NCBI GenBank assembly: GCA_032718475.1
Contig: JAUCBJ010003513.1
Location: forward strand, 29,522 to 93,521
Reading direction: 5' to 3'
DNA from: Nemertoderma westbladi
Taxonomy: Eukaryota; Xenacoelomorpha; Nemertodermatida; Nemertodermatidae
DNA length: 64,000 nucleotides
Position numbers and translations under genes: made by a program. The notes beneath the pieces were generated by a model. The model did not search any database. It was not told where the DNA came from and saw only the letters and a program-made list of their open reading frames with translations. This document shows positions 12,441-24,100 of the stretch, in pieces (position 1 is the first letter of the stretch; each line of letters begins with the position of its first letter).

Positions 12441-12925
12441 AAAATTTTGTAAAAAAAAAATTAAAATTAAAAAAAAAATGAAAAAAAAAATCATTAAAAA
12501 ATGGGGAAATATTATGAAATCAAGAAAAAAGAAAACTGATTATTTGAAATTTGGAAATTTAGTGAAGTTTATGAAATTACCTTTTATATATCAAAAATTA
12601 TTGCAAAAACGGTTAAGAAATGTCATTCTGAGTAAATCGCCTTCAAAATTCAAACCTTCCCGCGCAAAATTGCCTGAAAAGAGCCAAAATTATATTTACG
12701 AGGTTTTTCGGGTCGCTGATTTCAGTACCGATGTCAGTTTTAATATTTGGTGGAATCTAGTCTGTCCGTCTTACATTTTGACAGACAGATATTTCACGAT
12801 AACTCGAGATCTAACATATATCTCTCGAAGCGGTTAGCAGATTTGAACAATAATTTAAATTATTATTGGCTATAGAAAATGTCATGTCATTGTGTCACTA
12901 GTATTTGTCTGACAACTTGTTACAG
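12441..12925. other. AT-rich stretch, no gene
   Basis: The stretch begins with A-rich homopolymer runs (about 12449-12500). The long plus-strand frame here is a consequence of low complexity plus the antisense of the Bel/Pao remnant. I see no recognisable feature. Confidence 0.5.
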
Positions 12926-13302
12926 CTACTACTACTACTAGGATCGGCGTGCCGCATTGCAGCTGCATTTTTAAGAATGCTGTGCCGGCTTGTCGACAAA
13001 ATTGCACCGCCACAACTCCCTATCACCCATGACATTTGCTAGATCATCCGCATCTTCAAGGCCAGTGTCCTTTAAGATACGTCTCAAGAAAGTCATGGGC
13101 TGTCCACCATGCTTATTCACTCCATGAGGCTGCCAAAGTACAAGATTATGCACTGGCTGGTCCTCACGGCGAAAGCAATATCCTGCAAAGCGGAGGCGAT
13201 TTTGTTCTAGTGTCAAGCTTGGGTGAACCAATGAGACACCTCCAATGTTATATAGTGTTTGGTTGGAGATGTGTGCATTGTACTTGACACAATGAACCCG
13301 GC
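12926..13302 (-). mobile_element. 3' fragment of RTE-like LINE
   Basis: The minus strand encodes the C-terminal end of a non-LTR retrotransposon ORF. It is nearly identical over about 200 bp to 53787-53980 (shared peptide HISNQTLYNIGGVSL and following residues). This copy extends further, through a QPMTFLRRILKDTGLEDADD region, to the element's 3' end, which finishes in a (TAG)n microsatellite at about 12928-12941. It is severely 5'-truncated. Confidence 0.8.
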
Positions 13303-13616
13303 TATCGACTGTGGAAATAGAAATTTCATTCCAACCCATGAAACTTTCGAACGGCCATATCACTCTTATTTTTCAACTAAAGAGTTCGAATTGTGTTACA
13401 TATTATTTGGAATCCTTGCACGGCACGTCACTATAATGTTGAAGAATAACTGCGGTGTAACTGGTGCAATATCGACGGAGACACTCTTTTGTACTGTGTA
13501 ACTATTGATTGAAAGCTAATAAATAATAATACTGTAAAAACATATAAGTAAGTACCTGTGTTGAAAGGGGCCGCAGGTGTACCGGTACCGTCTTAACAAT
13601 GAATAATAAAACCTTT

Positions 13617-13663
13617 GGGGGGGGGGGGGGGGTCATTAAACAACCCCCCCCCCCCCCCCCCCC
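13617..13663. repeat. Facing poly-G and poly-C tracts
   Basis: A run of 16 G is followed after 11 bp by a run of 20 C, so one strand can fold into a G:C hairpin and each tract could also form other structures. It lies between the LINE fragment and GCLC. Confidence 0.85.
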
Positions 13664-14339
13664 AGGACATGGTGTGTATTACGTTTCATGATTTTGTTTG
13701 AATGTGTTTATTATATTCAATAATTTTGCATTCACTATACTGTAGGTGTTATCATGATGATTATCATGATATTGTTGTTAAAGAGAAAACCTTTACATCT
13801 GTGACAAAAGTGCCCAATTTTTTTGGTAGGTAGTATTTGGTGAGTGTTTCACAGAATGTTGAACGAAATTATTTAGCTAATTATTCTAAAGAATCACGAT
13901 TAAATACTCAGCCAATCATTTGGCGAGATAAAGCAAGCTGGCTTATTAGTCTGGTACCTTACACTAGTGCCTATGTCCTATTGATGTAATTACCCGTTGC
14001 CAAGTAGTGCTGAGGTGGTTGGACTGTTTCCCAGCGCCAGCAGATAGGCAAGGCAATAGCAAGCATGCCAATGAATGACGGAGCTGGAAGTATAGAGATA
14101 CGGTGGCATTTTGATAACTTAATTACGTTTAGATCAATTAAAAACACATTTCTTAAAGCAAATCACTTGAACTAATTAAAAACTATAATGGAATGGGGTA
14201 TGGGGATTACAGCTGTATACTTTTTAAGTATAATTATTTATATCTTATACTATAAATAAGTTTACCATTTACCATAACCAACATTAATTAATTAATCATT
14301 AATTAATTAACTGAATTTATCTTACCTTCTCGAAGGCCA
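13664..14339. other. Intergenic, no gene recognised
   Basis: AT-rich sequence with a small palindromic patch around 13751-13775 (ATCATGATGATTATCATGAT). No coding or RNA pattern seen. Confidence 0.45.
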
Positions 14340-14565
14340 AACGAAAATACAACTTGGAAAATTTCTAAACTTTTGCCAAACAACATGTGTACCAAGTTTG
14401 GATAGATTTCATTAAGATTTGGCTTCAAATTATTAAAGTTTAAAATTTGGCATAACAGAACAACGGAATATCGGAACAACAGAATAACAGAATAACAGAC
14501 ACACCGATTGAGTTAGTGGTACCTGTATGCTAAGTTCGCTTACTTTCGTGGCTCGCCCCACAATT
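14340..14565 (+). repeat. Dispersed repeat shared with the right end of the window
   Basis: About 14480-14562 (ending TTACTTTCGTGGCTCGCCCC) recurs inverted at about 63831-63900. The preceding part, with a CAACATGTGTACCAAGTTTGG stretch and a run of short AACAGAATAAC repeats, looks like the 3' tail of a transposable element. It overlaps no exon but lies immediately downstream of the GCLC stop codon. Confidence 0.5.
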
Positions 14566-14623
14566 ATCGTGTACGGATCAAAACGTGACAATTATTGTCT
14601 ACTTCCCTCTTACATAAAGAACA

Positions 14624-15109
14624 TTACGTATTAGGCTTAACCTTACAAGCAGTTCCCACACCCGGATACTGTGACCCAGATGAACGCTGAACCTCAGTAA
14701 TAGAGTTCAACAGATCGTAACACACGCTCTTAGTGACTACCGAGTCCTTCTTGTACTCGGGATGTGCGAGGATACGTGACCTCATCCATTGCGCGGTGGT
14801 TGGTATGCGACCGGACGCTCTGTCCCCGACCAACTCGATGTATCCGTACAGACGACTCCGCGTCTCGGAATCCATGTCCGGCAGACCGTCGACGTACGAA
14901 CGAAGCAACCCCGCCACCCCCACAAACCCTTCCTTCTTCCCGTTAATAATCTCGTCTATTGTTAGTAATTCTTTGTCAAGACAATCGAAACCCTCATCAT
15001 GAATACTTTCAACTAAATCCTTCCGCTTATTCTCTTGTTTGCATTGAAAATAGAACTTCGAGTTGACAGCAGCTCCGCGTTTTTGGCATTCTGACATATT
15101 CTTGTGGAC
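14624..15109 (-). CDS. GCLC: GCLC exon 9 (residues 457-617, stop)
   Basis: The terminal exon starts [19 protein letters not shown], contains [16 protein letters not shown] and [20 protein letters not shown], and ends with a stop at 14624-14626. Acceptor TTTCAG. Confidence 0.95.
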   Translation of the reverse strand, partial: VHKNMSECQKRGAAVNSKFYFQCKQENKRKDLVESIHDEGFDCLDKELLTIDEIINGKKEGFVGVAGLLRSYVDGLPDMDSETRSRLYGYIELVGDRASGRIPTTAQWMRSRILAHPEYKKDSVVTKSVCYDLLNSITEVQRSSGSQYPGVGTACKVKPNT

Positions 15110-18100
15110 CTGAAAATAAGTAAATGTAAAAGTTTATAATGTGATATTATTATTATTCAAATACTTATTACAGCTTGTAACACCACAGCGTTCATACAAA
15201 TAGATAATAGGGTTAGAACAATTTATTAATATATATGAAAATGTTACAAATAATTCTAGAACATTCCTTAACATAATATAGGCCTGTGCGTGGTGTGGGG
15301 ATCTCAGCCCCATTATCCACACATATCTTTATACGTTTACAGACTACTGTACACCCATAACTTATTTATTTCCCGTGTCAGTTATAACTCATGGGTTAAC
15401 AAGTTTTTTCTGGCGTCGTTGATTTAGGATAATGTTTTTTACGTCACTATAGTTACGTTTATGTTGCGTTTAACAAACGTCAGTTTTTTTAAAGTCAATT
15501 TTTTTTATAAACGTTATAATTTCAAATTATTGTATTTGAATTGTCGCACAGCCTATCAAGTCTCTCATTGTACCGAGTACCAAGGAAGCTTACGATTTTA
15601 ACCAATCAATTAATTTATTACCTGACTCATCGGTATTACGAAAGTGGTTCTCTTTGCTAGGATGACCTTGGATAACATCCACACAAATATAACGTAAGCG
15701 GCATTCTCGAAGTCGGTAATCTGGATCTCCATTGGTCTGAACTCAACTCTCCAACCATCTCGGGAATCCATCGAGGGAGGTTTCAACCTCAAAGTCTGCC
15801 AGTTAGTTGACTGTTTTATTAATAAAATACAAAATCATATATAAAAATAGATACTAAATAGCAATTATTAAATACAAACGAGACATTTCATTTATAATTG
15901 TATTTATTTTGATATTTTAATTCATCGTATAATGTACTAATCTCCTTCTAAGTACCGGTATACTGGGTTGTGATGAGATTGTATAACTTCGAAGGGGTGT
16001 TTGATCAAAGTGGTACCTGTATATTTAAGAAATGATCCATATCATTTAAGTCGTCCTGTATGAGTTTATCTTTGTAGACTACTATTGGGTCGCGGATGAA
16101 TAAATGGGCGATGTGCTGCGCCATCAAGCGATCAATTCCGGCTGTTAGCATCTGCTGATAATACCTGTAAGGGTTGGGAAAGATGCAGGAATACAAAGAC
16201 ATCTAACTACTCATGTAAGTAGGCCTACTGTATGTATCTGATTGCTTTTGATTATGTTTTTACCTAGTTAGACAGAAGAGTGCAACGAATTGTAATGAAC
16301 CCAAAAGAATAAGTAAAACGTATGGGACCTTCGGGCTGCACAGCACATGGATAGCTGGTTATCTGCATGTTCTATATTTGGATCTTACAAATTAGCAGTA
16401 ATCATCATAGAGTTGCGACATTTTTATAAAAATGTCGCGCAGTTTTATCGGCTATTATAGTAACCACGCATTGATCGTCTTCCCTTCCCTTCCGTACACG
16501 TGTCCTCTATCCTTTATTGTGTACTACTGTATGCGTGTGGCACCCATAGGCTCCCATTCTGAGCACATCGCTGTATATTATATACTCATCTACTGGTTTC
16601 ATAGCAACGTGAATCTACTTACTCCAGGGATATTAGGCAACTACTAACAATATGTTTCATAAGATTAGTTACCGTGAAATAGCTAGCTACTGAGTTTTAA
16701 TGGCATAATAATAATATTCCAATTGTTTTATGATGGAAATTTGATTGACGATATTTAAATAAATTCAGTGTTTCACAAGCTCGCTATCTGGAAAGTTTTC
16801 CAATGTTTTTTTATTGCTTTGAGTTTATACTTTATATGCAGGTGAAACATTATTTATATTATATGAAACTACATTCTCTTGTTTGATTTGGCTCAAATAT
16901 AGGCGTAGTCAGGGAAATTAATCTAAATATATTTATGCCAATTCTAGAATAATTCTGGTCTAGTCGATAAGAGGGTGTGCAGTAATTCAGAATATTACGG
17001 GTTTAGAATCAGTAATAAGATTTGAATTATTTGAATTAATAGTTAATCGACACATAAATAAATATAATATAATATTAAAAAATTATTATATATATAAAAA
17101 ATATATAAAAATATTATTATATATACAATATTATAAATAAATATATAATAAATAAATTTTATAAAGAAATACTACAGTGAGGCTGAAGGTTTATATTATT
17201 GTGTCGCCTAACTAAGTGTAACCTCTTTATGTACATTAATATATCGTTTAGTCAGAAAACCATAGATCGAACATATATTTCGGGATGAAGTTAATAATTA
17301 TAGTTTGGTCGGTTCTACTACTAGTTTTACTTTCACTATCGGAAACTAGTTGTAAGGACACCGGTGGCGTTTCAGACGAAGATACAATGTCGCCCAGCAA
17401 CGAAGCAGCGGGCACGGAAGGTAGTGATGGGGACAAGGGCAAAGAGTACGGAGCTTTTTGCAAGTATTGCAAGTACTGCAAACATTGCAAGAGTTGCGAT
17501 ATTGAGTGCGTGGATTGCGATGCGGAGGCTATTCCAGGCGCCCCCAAGCGGAAGTGCCCGGTAACCTGCAAGTACTGCTCGTACTGCAGACTGTGTTCGT
17601 TCTGTAATACCGTTTGCGACTCAGACGGTACCTTGGCGCGGTGGACCGCGATGGCGGCAGCCGCCGCCGCTAGTCTGATGCCCGCAGAAGATATCGAGAA
17701 AGATCTCCAAACCATCAAAGAGTATCTCTAGGAGAAAAGTGAAGGAACTGCTGATGGGAGGAATGGTTTCATACATAAACTGGTAGAATTTATTTCAAGA
17801 TGCTGTATTACCTGACTATTGTATTACTTATTAAGTGCAATTAATAGACGTTCAACAATCCTCTGATTTATAATTTGTATTAAATTAAATATATTAACAT
17901 TCAATTCAACACCGTAAGAATAATATCGATGTAGAAGGCCGATACCAGCTGGTGAGATTCAAATAGAAGAATCATAAAACAGGGACTTTAATTGGCCAAT
18001 TATGAAAATAACCAAAATTAAAAACGTGTGTATGAATAATGGGTAATGGTGAAAAATATCGAGACTTGAAAAATATCGAGAGTAAAAATAACGAGAGTAA

Positions 18101-21100
18101 AAATATCGAGAGTAAAAATAACGAGTGTTGAAAATTAACGTGATTAAAAAATATCGAGAGTAAAAATAACGCGAGATGAAAAATATCGAAAATAACGAGT
18201 GTTGAAAAATATCGAGTGTTGAAAAATATCGAGAGTAAAAATATCGAGTGTTGAAAAATATCGAGAGTAAAAATATCGAGTGTTGAAAAATATCGAGAGT
18301 AAAAATATCGAGTGTTAAAAAATATCGAGAGTAAAAATATCGAGTGTTGAAAAATATCGAAAGTAAAAATATCGAGTGTTGAAAAATATCGAGAGTAAAA
18401 ATATCGAGTGTTGAAAAATATCGAGAGTAAAAATATCGAGAGTAAAAATAACGAGTGTTGAAAATATCGAGTGTTGAAAAATATCAAGTGTTGAAAAATA
18501 TCGAGAGTAAAAATATTGCATTTTGCTTGAGCATTTTATTTAGAATTATGGAACAATATTGCAGTGCATGGGTTACAACAGTGCAAGTGAATAGCATTAT
18601 GTAATACACCTTGGGTACCCATTTACCAGATTTATTATACTAGCTAGTTTTTGCTATTTTTTAAATAAATATTATAAAAGACGTGCTAGCTATAAATTTT
18701 GATAAATATTATAAATATTGTTAAATATTATATTAGAACACGTACTGTATAAGCTACCAAATGTTGATAAATATTGTTGTTCTAGAACATTTTTAGTAAA
18801 AAAATTATCATACAACCCTTATTTTAAAAAATTTTTACTATCGATATTTTTACTCTCGATATTTTTCAACACTCGATATTTTTCAACACTCGATATTTTT
18901 ACTCTCGATATTTTTCAACACTCGATATTTTTACTCTCGATATTTTTCAACACTCGATATTTTTACTCTCGATATTTTTCAACACTCGATATTTTTACTC
19001 TCGATATTTTTCAACACTCGATATTTTTACTCTCGATATTTTTACTCTCGATATTTTTCAACACTCGGTATTTTTACTCTCGATATTTTTACCCTCGATA
19101 TTTTTACTCTCGATATTTTTTGAACTCTCGATATTATCGTTATTTTTCAACACTCGATGTTTTTACTCGCGTTATTTTTACTCTCGATATTTTTCATGTC
19201 TCGATATTTTTCAATATAACCGAATAATGAGTTTACTTCTAAGATAATTCATCGCCCAGGTTACGGGAGCAATCATAGTAATATAATTTGAATAGTTGAC
19301 GCATAGTTGATTACTGCTTGATAAAGGCCTGTTGACTGAAATATAGCATTATTATTATTATAAACCGATTACGTGATATAGACCACATTAAACTTATATT
19401 ACAATAATGAGTTTAATCCACGATTTAGTATAATATAATTAATACCTACAGTAATTTACCTTTCATTAATAAGCAATGGAATGTCATTATAAGTTGACCC
19501 TTCTTCAGATAAATAACTGTTGTTACAACCACAGCGACTGTTTGGTATAACAAATCGATCTTCTGACAAGGGTTCTAGCTCCCTCTCCTTCATCATAAAA
19601 AACAATAAAGAATAGGCCTACTTATATAAATAATATAAATAAATGTAGATTAATTCTTCAGTAAAGTTATTAAAGGTCCCACCTCGATGTAGTGGTTGCA
19701 TTGAATTCACATCTCTCGGAGGTCGTGGGTTCAACCAACACATGGGCCTGGGCAGTTTTCGTTTTAGCGGCCGAAGAAATTTTAGTTTAAAAATTTCACT
19801 TTAAAAACGTTTAAAATTGTATTCGACCACATGAACGGGAGGAGGGGGGGGGGGGGGGGGGGGGGGGGGTGTGGGGGGTAAATCGTTTTCATTGAATGGA
19901 AAACTCTAAACACAACAGCGTATTCCGGATGATTCCGGAATAACGCAGTATTTCACATTATTCGTTAATATAAAGCCTCCATATATAGTAATAGGCCGCC
20001 TACCTGCGGAGTTCTGTCATCCACTCCATCTACGAATACATTCCATCTCGAGTCTGTGTCAGCCAGGTAGCCCTTCCATACAGGTGAGCCGGCGCTCAGC
20101 GCCAACATTATGGGGCACAGCGGTAGCAGTTGGTCGTAAAGAAACCGAGCTTCCGTCAAACTGGGAGTCTGGAAAGTGGCCTAGGTCAGAAAAATAGAGT
20201 ACCGTAGTGTTACCCCCCATTTCTGTTACCCACCCCCCCCCCCCCCCCCCCGTCACCGATAATGATTCCTGATAGTAACCATTTTCGTTACCAATTGGGG
20301 GAAATGAGCAGGTTACAGAGACGGATTTTTCTAACCAAAACAAAATACGATGTTGTTACCAATTGAGGGGAAAGAGCAGGTTGCAGAGCCGGCTTTTTCT
20401 AACCAAAACAAAAAACAATGTGGTAGGTTACAGAGACGGATTTTTCTAACCAAAATACTAAACGATTTTGTTACAAATTGAGGGGAAGGAGCAGGTTACA
20501 CAGCCGGCTTTTTCTAACCAAAACAATAAACGATGTTGTTAACAATATCGTATATAGAAATATATTTTTGTTCCTTATAAATGCAATGTCTACTGCCTAG
20601 GCCTGTATAATAATTTGTAGGGAGATAAAATAACACGAACATGAGTGATAGTGACAATTAATACAAAGGAACATGTATTGAGAAAATAAAAACATGACTA
20701 GCCTTGGGCATATTCGAGTATTTTATTTTCTAAACAGATAATATAAGTGAATTAAGCGCATTTACCTGTAAACAACAATTTCCCGCGGCTATACCAAATG
20801 AATCCATATATATGTGATCCTCTCTGCAACGTGGGTGATCTTCTCCAAGGTCAGGATCTATGAATGGGCTTGGAGTTTGTTCATCTTTATATATTGGCAC
20901 CTAAAATAATGTTGATTAATACATGTGCGATACCGGTATAGGTACAGTAGTAAAATACTCTGTTGATGTTTCATAGTACAAGCCATTTTGCTGTACCTAT
21001 AGGAACAGTATATTTTCTTCCATTAAATGTTACTTTAGCCGATCGCGACCTCTCAATCCTTAACGAAGCAGCTACCCACCTGTATGTTAATGTTATCCTC

Positions 21101-24100
21101 TCTCCGCTTTCGTGCGTTGCTTTGCATCAATGTAAACCTCGGGTGACTCTGACAAATCGCCTCGTCTGGGAACATTATACTGTGGGATATTGATGTCTCT
21201 GGCCGTGGCAGATAATTGGGGTAGGTAAAACCCTTGCAGCCAATCAGAGGAAAGGTGGTAATCAACATATAATGTGAATTTGTATCTAAAATATTAATTA
21301 TCTCTTGGCGACGGGCAGACATACTCAATTCTGTAATAATAATATATAATGTGCTGACATGATTCAGTAAATCATAAAATATTCGTAAAGCGTTATTGTC
21401 ACTACAATTTAAATATTACGATTCTCATTGTAATAACTATTTACATACTTGTGTGTAAAGTAGCACTTACAGTGTGATGATCCGAGTGGCTTTGTTACAC
21501 GAACGAACGTTAGTGAATGAGTGAAAATAAAGCCACGAGGACCAGAACACTGTAAAATACTTTGCAACAAGTATGTATGTAATATTATTCCATAATTGTA
21601 ACATTACGAAATGATTGTATATATATTATAAGTGATTAGAAACTGCACAAATTAAATTCGTTGATGTATAAAATAAATGTACAAATGACACAATTAATGT
21701 TATAAAAAAGTTAGCTTATATTTATGGTGTCGTTTGGAACCATGTTAATAGTTTATAGCTACTGGTTATTAATAGCAATACCCCGCGTACCGGTAGGTAA
21801 TACAGTAGGCCTATCTGGCTGTCAGGCAATAATTATAAATGGAAATACCATCTTCGTCGAATACATACCTCGTATGGTAAGGCGTTATTCTAACCAAAAC
21901 AATAAATTCTGTAAATTTCAATCGTTGTCATTGAATGGGATTATTTTGAATGCATCCAGAGACCCCCTAGCCGCCCTACAAGAAGCTGTTATATCGCCGC
22001 AAACATTTAATGAGAGCAGAACGTAAGTATGGGGTACGTGATTTTATTCGCCCTCCAAGGTTGAGGGATCTAGGTTCGTACGTTAGCGACTTACCGACGT
22101 TGTGTACATTCCTTATATTTCCGATCTAAGGTTCATACGTTAGCGACTTACCGATGTTGTGTACATTCCTTATATTTCCGATCTAAGGTTCATACGTTAG
22201 CGACTTACCGATGTTGTGTACATTCCTTATATTTCCGATCTAGGTTCGTACGTTAGCGACTTACCGATGTTGTGTACATTCCTTATATTTCCGATCTAAG
22301 GTTCATGTGACGGGATCTACGGATCCCGGTTTATCCGTTGGGTTTTCTATCCACGCGTCCCCGCCGTGTGTGAAAGGTAAAAGAGTTCTGATGTTCGGTA
22401 ATATGCATAAAGGTATAATAGTCTGAGATATATAGCAGTATAGTATAGTATGACACAACAGGTAATATATAATGGCGGTAGCGGACGGTGACAGAAGTCC
22501 CCGTTCCACCCTACTGATCCGACTGAGTAAACTGAACTGATATGATTACAGGTTACTGGTTATATTGCACGGTGGCCTTATTGCTACTCAATCGATGCCT
22601 TTCCCCCCTCTGATTGGTTGATATCCCTGTTGGCACCCTTTGGAGTGTTTCCCTTCACTCCCTGTGTTCTCTCTCGGTTAGGGGTTTGGCCCCTGACCCC
22701 TATTGTGTGTGTCTCCTTTGGGGCCTATTGTCCCCGTTTACTGGGCTGACACGAGGTTGATTGGTAATCAACCTCGTGCTCCCAATATTGCTTTATGGCT
22801 CACTCTATGGGTTTGTGTTAGCGGAATTGGATAAGCTAACACTCCCCCCCATGCTATCTTCCCGGTAAGAAGATAGCATCCAATTAAAGTGCGCTACAAT
22901 TCCGCTGGAACTCGATCTATTATCGGGTCTGGGGTGGGGTTATTTTCTTGGAGTCGGCTTTCCAGGCCGCTCCCTATGGGTATGATGTCACTACCCTCTG
23001 GCGTCTCGTGTCGGGCCGATCGTGCGCTTCTCTCACACAATTTTTGTTTCCCCAACACTCTCGCCACTCTAACTTCGCTCTCTAACTCAACTCGCTCTCT
23101 CCCCACTCTTACACTCTCCCCACACCTGAATCGCACTCTAACTTCTCGCCAACAGCTCTTCTCACTATCTCCTCTCTACTCTCTGCCACTCCCTAAGGCC
23201 CTGATCTCTAATGCTACCCCTGTGCTATCATACTATCTACCTTATCTAAGGTCTAACTTGCTAACTATCTAACTTCTCTAACTCTAACTAACTCCTAACT
23301 CTACTCTACTCTCTGCTAACTCTTACTACTTTTAGCTCTAACTAAAAGCCTCTAACTTTCTACTAACTCTATCTACGTGGCGCTAACGGTGCCCACAACC
23401 ACAACCGGTACTACGTACCCTCTTACTAACTCTTTTCCATCTACATGGCGCTAACGGTGCCCACAACCACAACCGGTACTACGTACCCTCTTACTAACTC
23501 TACCTCCATCTACGTGGCGCTAACGGTGCCCACAACCTCAACCGGTACTACGTACCCTCTTACTAACTCTACCTCCATCTACGTGGCGCTAACGGTGCCC
23601 ACAACCACAACCGGTACTACGTACCCTCTTACTAACTCTACCTCCATCTACGTGGCGCTAACGGTGCCCACAACCTCAACCGGTACTACGTACCCTCTTA
23701 CTAACTCTACCTCCATCTACGTGGCGCTAACGGTGCCCACAACCACAACCGGTACTACGTACCCTCTTACTAACTCCTCCATCTACGTGGCGCTAACGGT
23801 GCCCACAACCACTCTACTACTGCTTCTACTCTGCTACTATCTTTCTAACTCTACTAACTCTCTACTATCTCTAACTCTACTAGCTGGCACCCTATGTGCC
23901 CGTCTCTACCACTGTACTCTATCTACATCTCCACCTCCACTAATACCTCTATCTACGTGGCGCTTGCGGTGCCCACAACCACTCCCTGCTACTACTTTCT
24001 ACGTGGCGCTTCCGGTGCCCACAACCCCTCTCTTACTACTTTCTACGTGGCGCTTCCGGTGCCCACAACCACTCTCTCTTACTACTTTCTACGTGGCGCT

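Noticed and set aside
12349-12837. 162-codon Lys-rich ORF
   Set aside because: Low-complexity A-rich DNA plus antisense of a Bel/Pao remnant.
17248-17718. 156-codon minus-strand ORF
   Set aside because: Shadow of the Cys-rich gene; no signal peptide or motif, whereas the plus strand has both.
18718-19227. 169-codon ORF rich in Leu/Phe/Ser
   Set aside because: Translation of the inverted minisatellite arm; the opposite arm gives a mirror ORF at 17972-18487.
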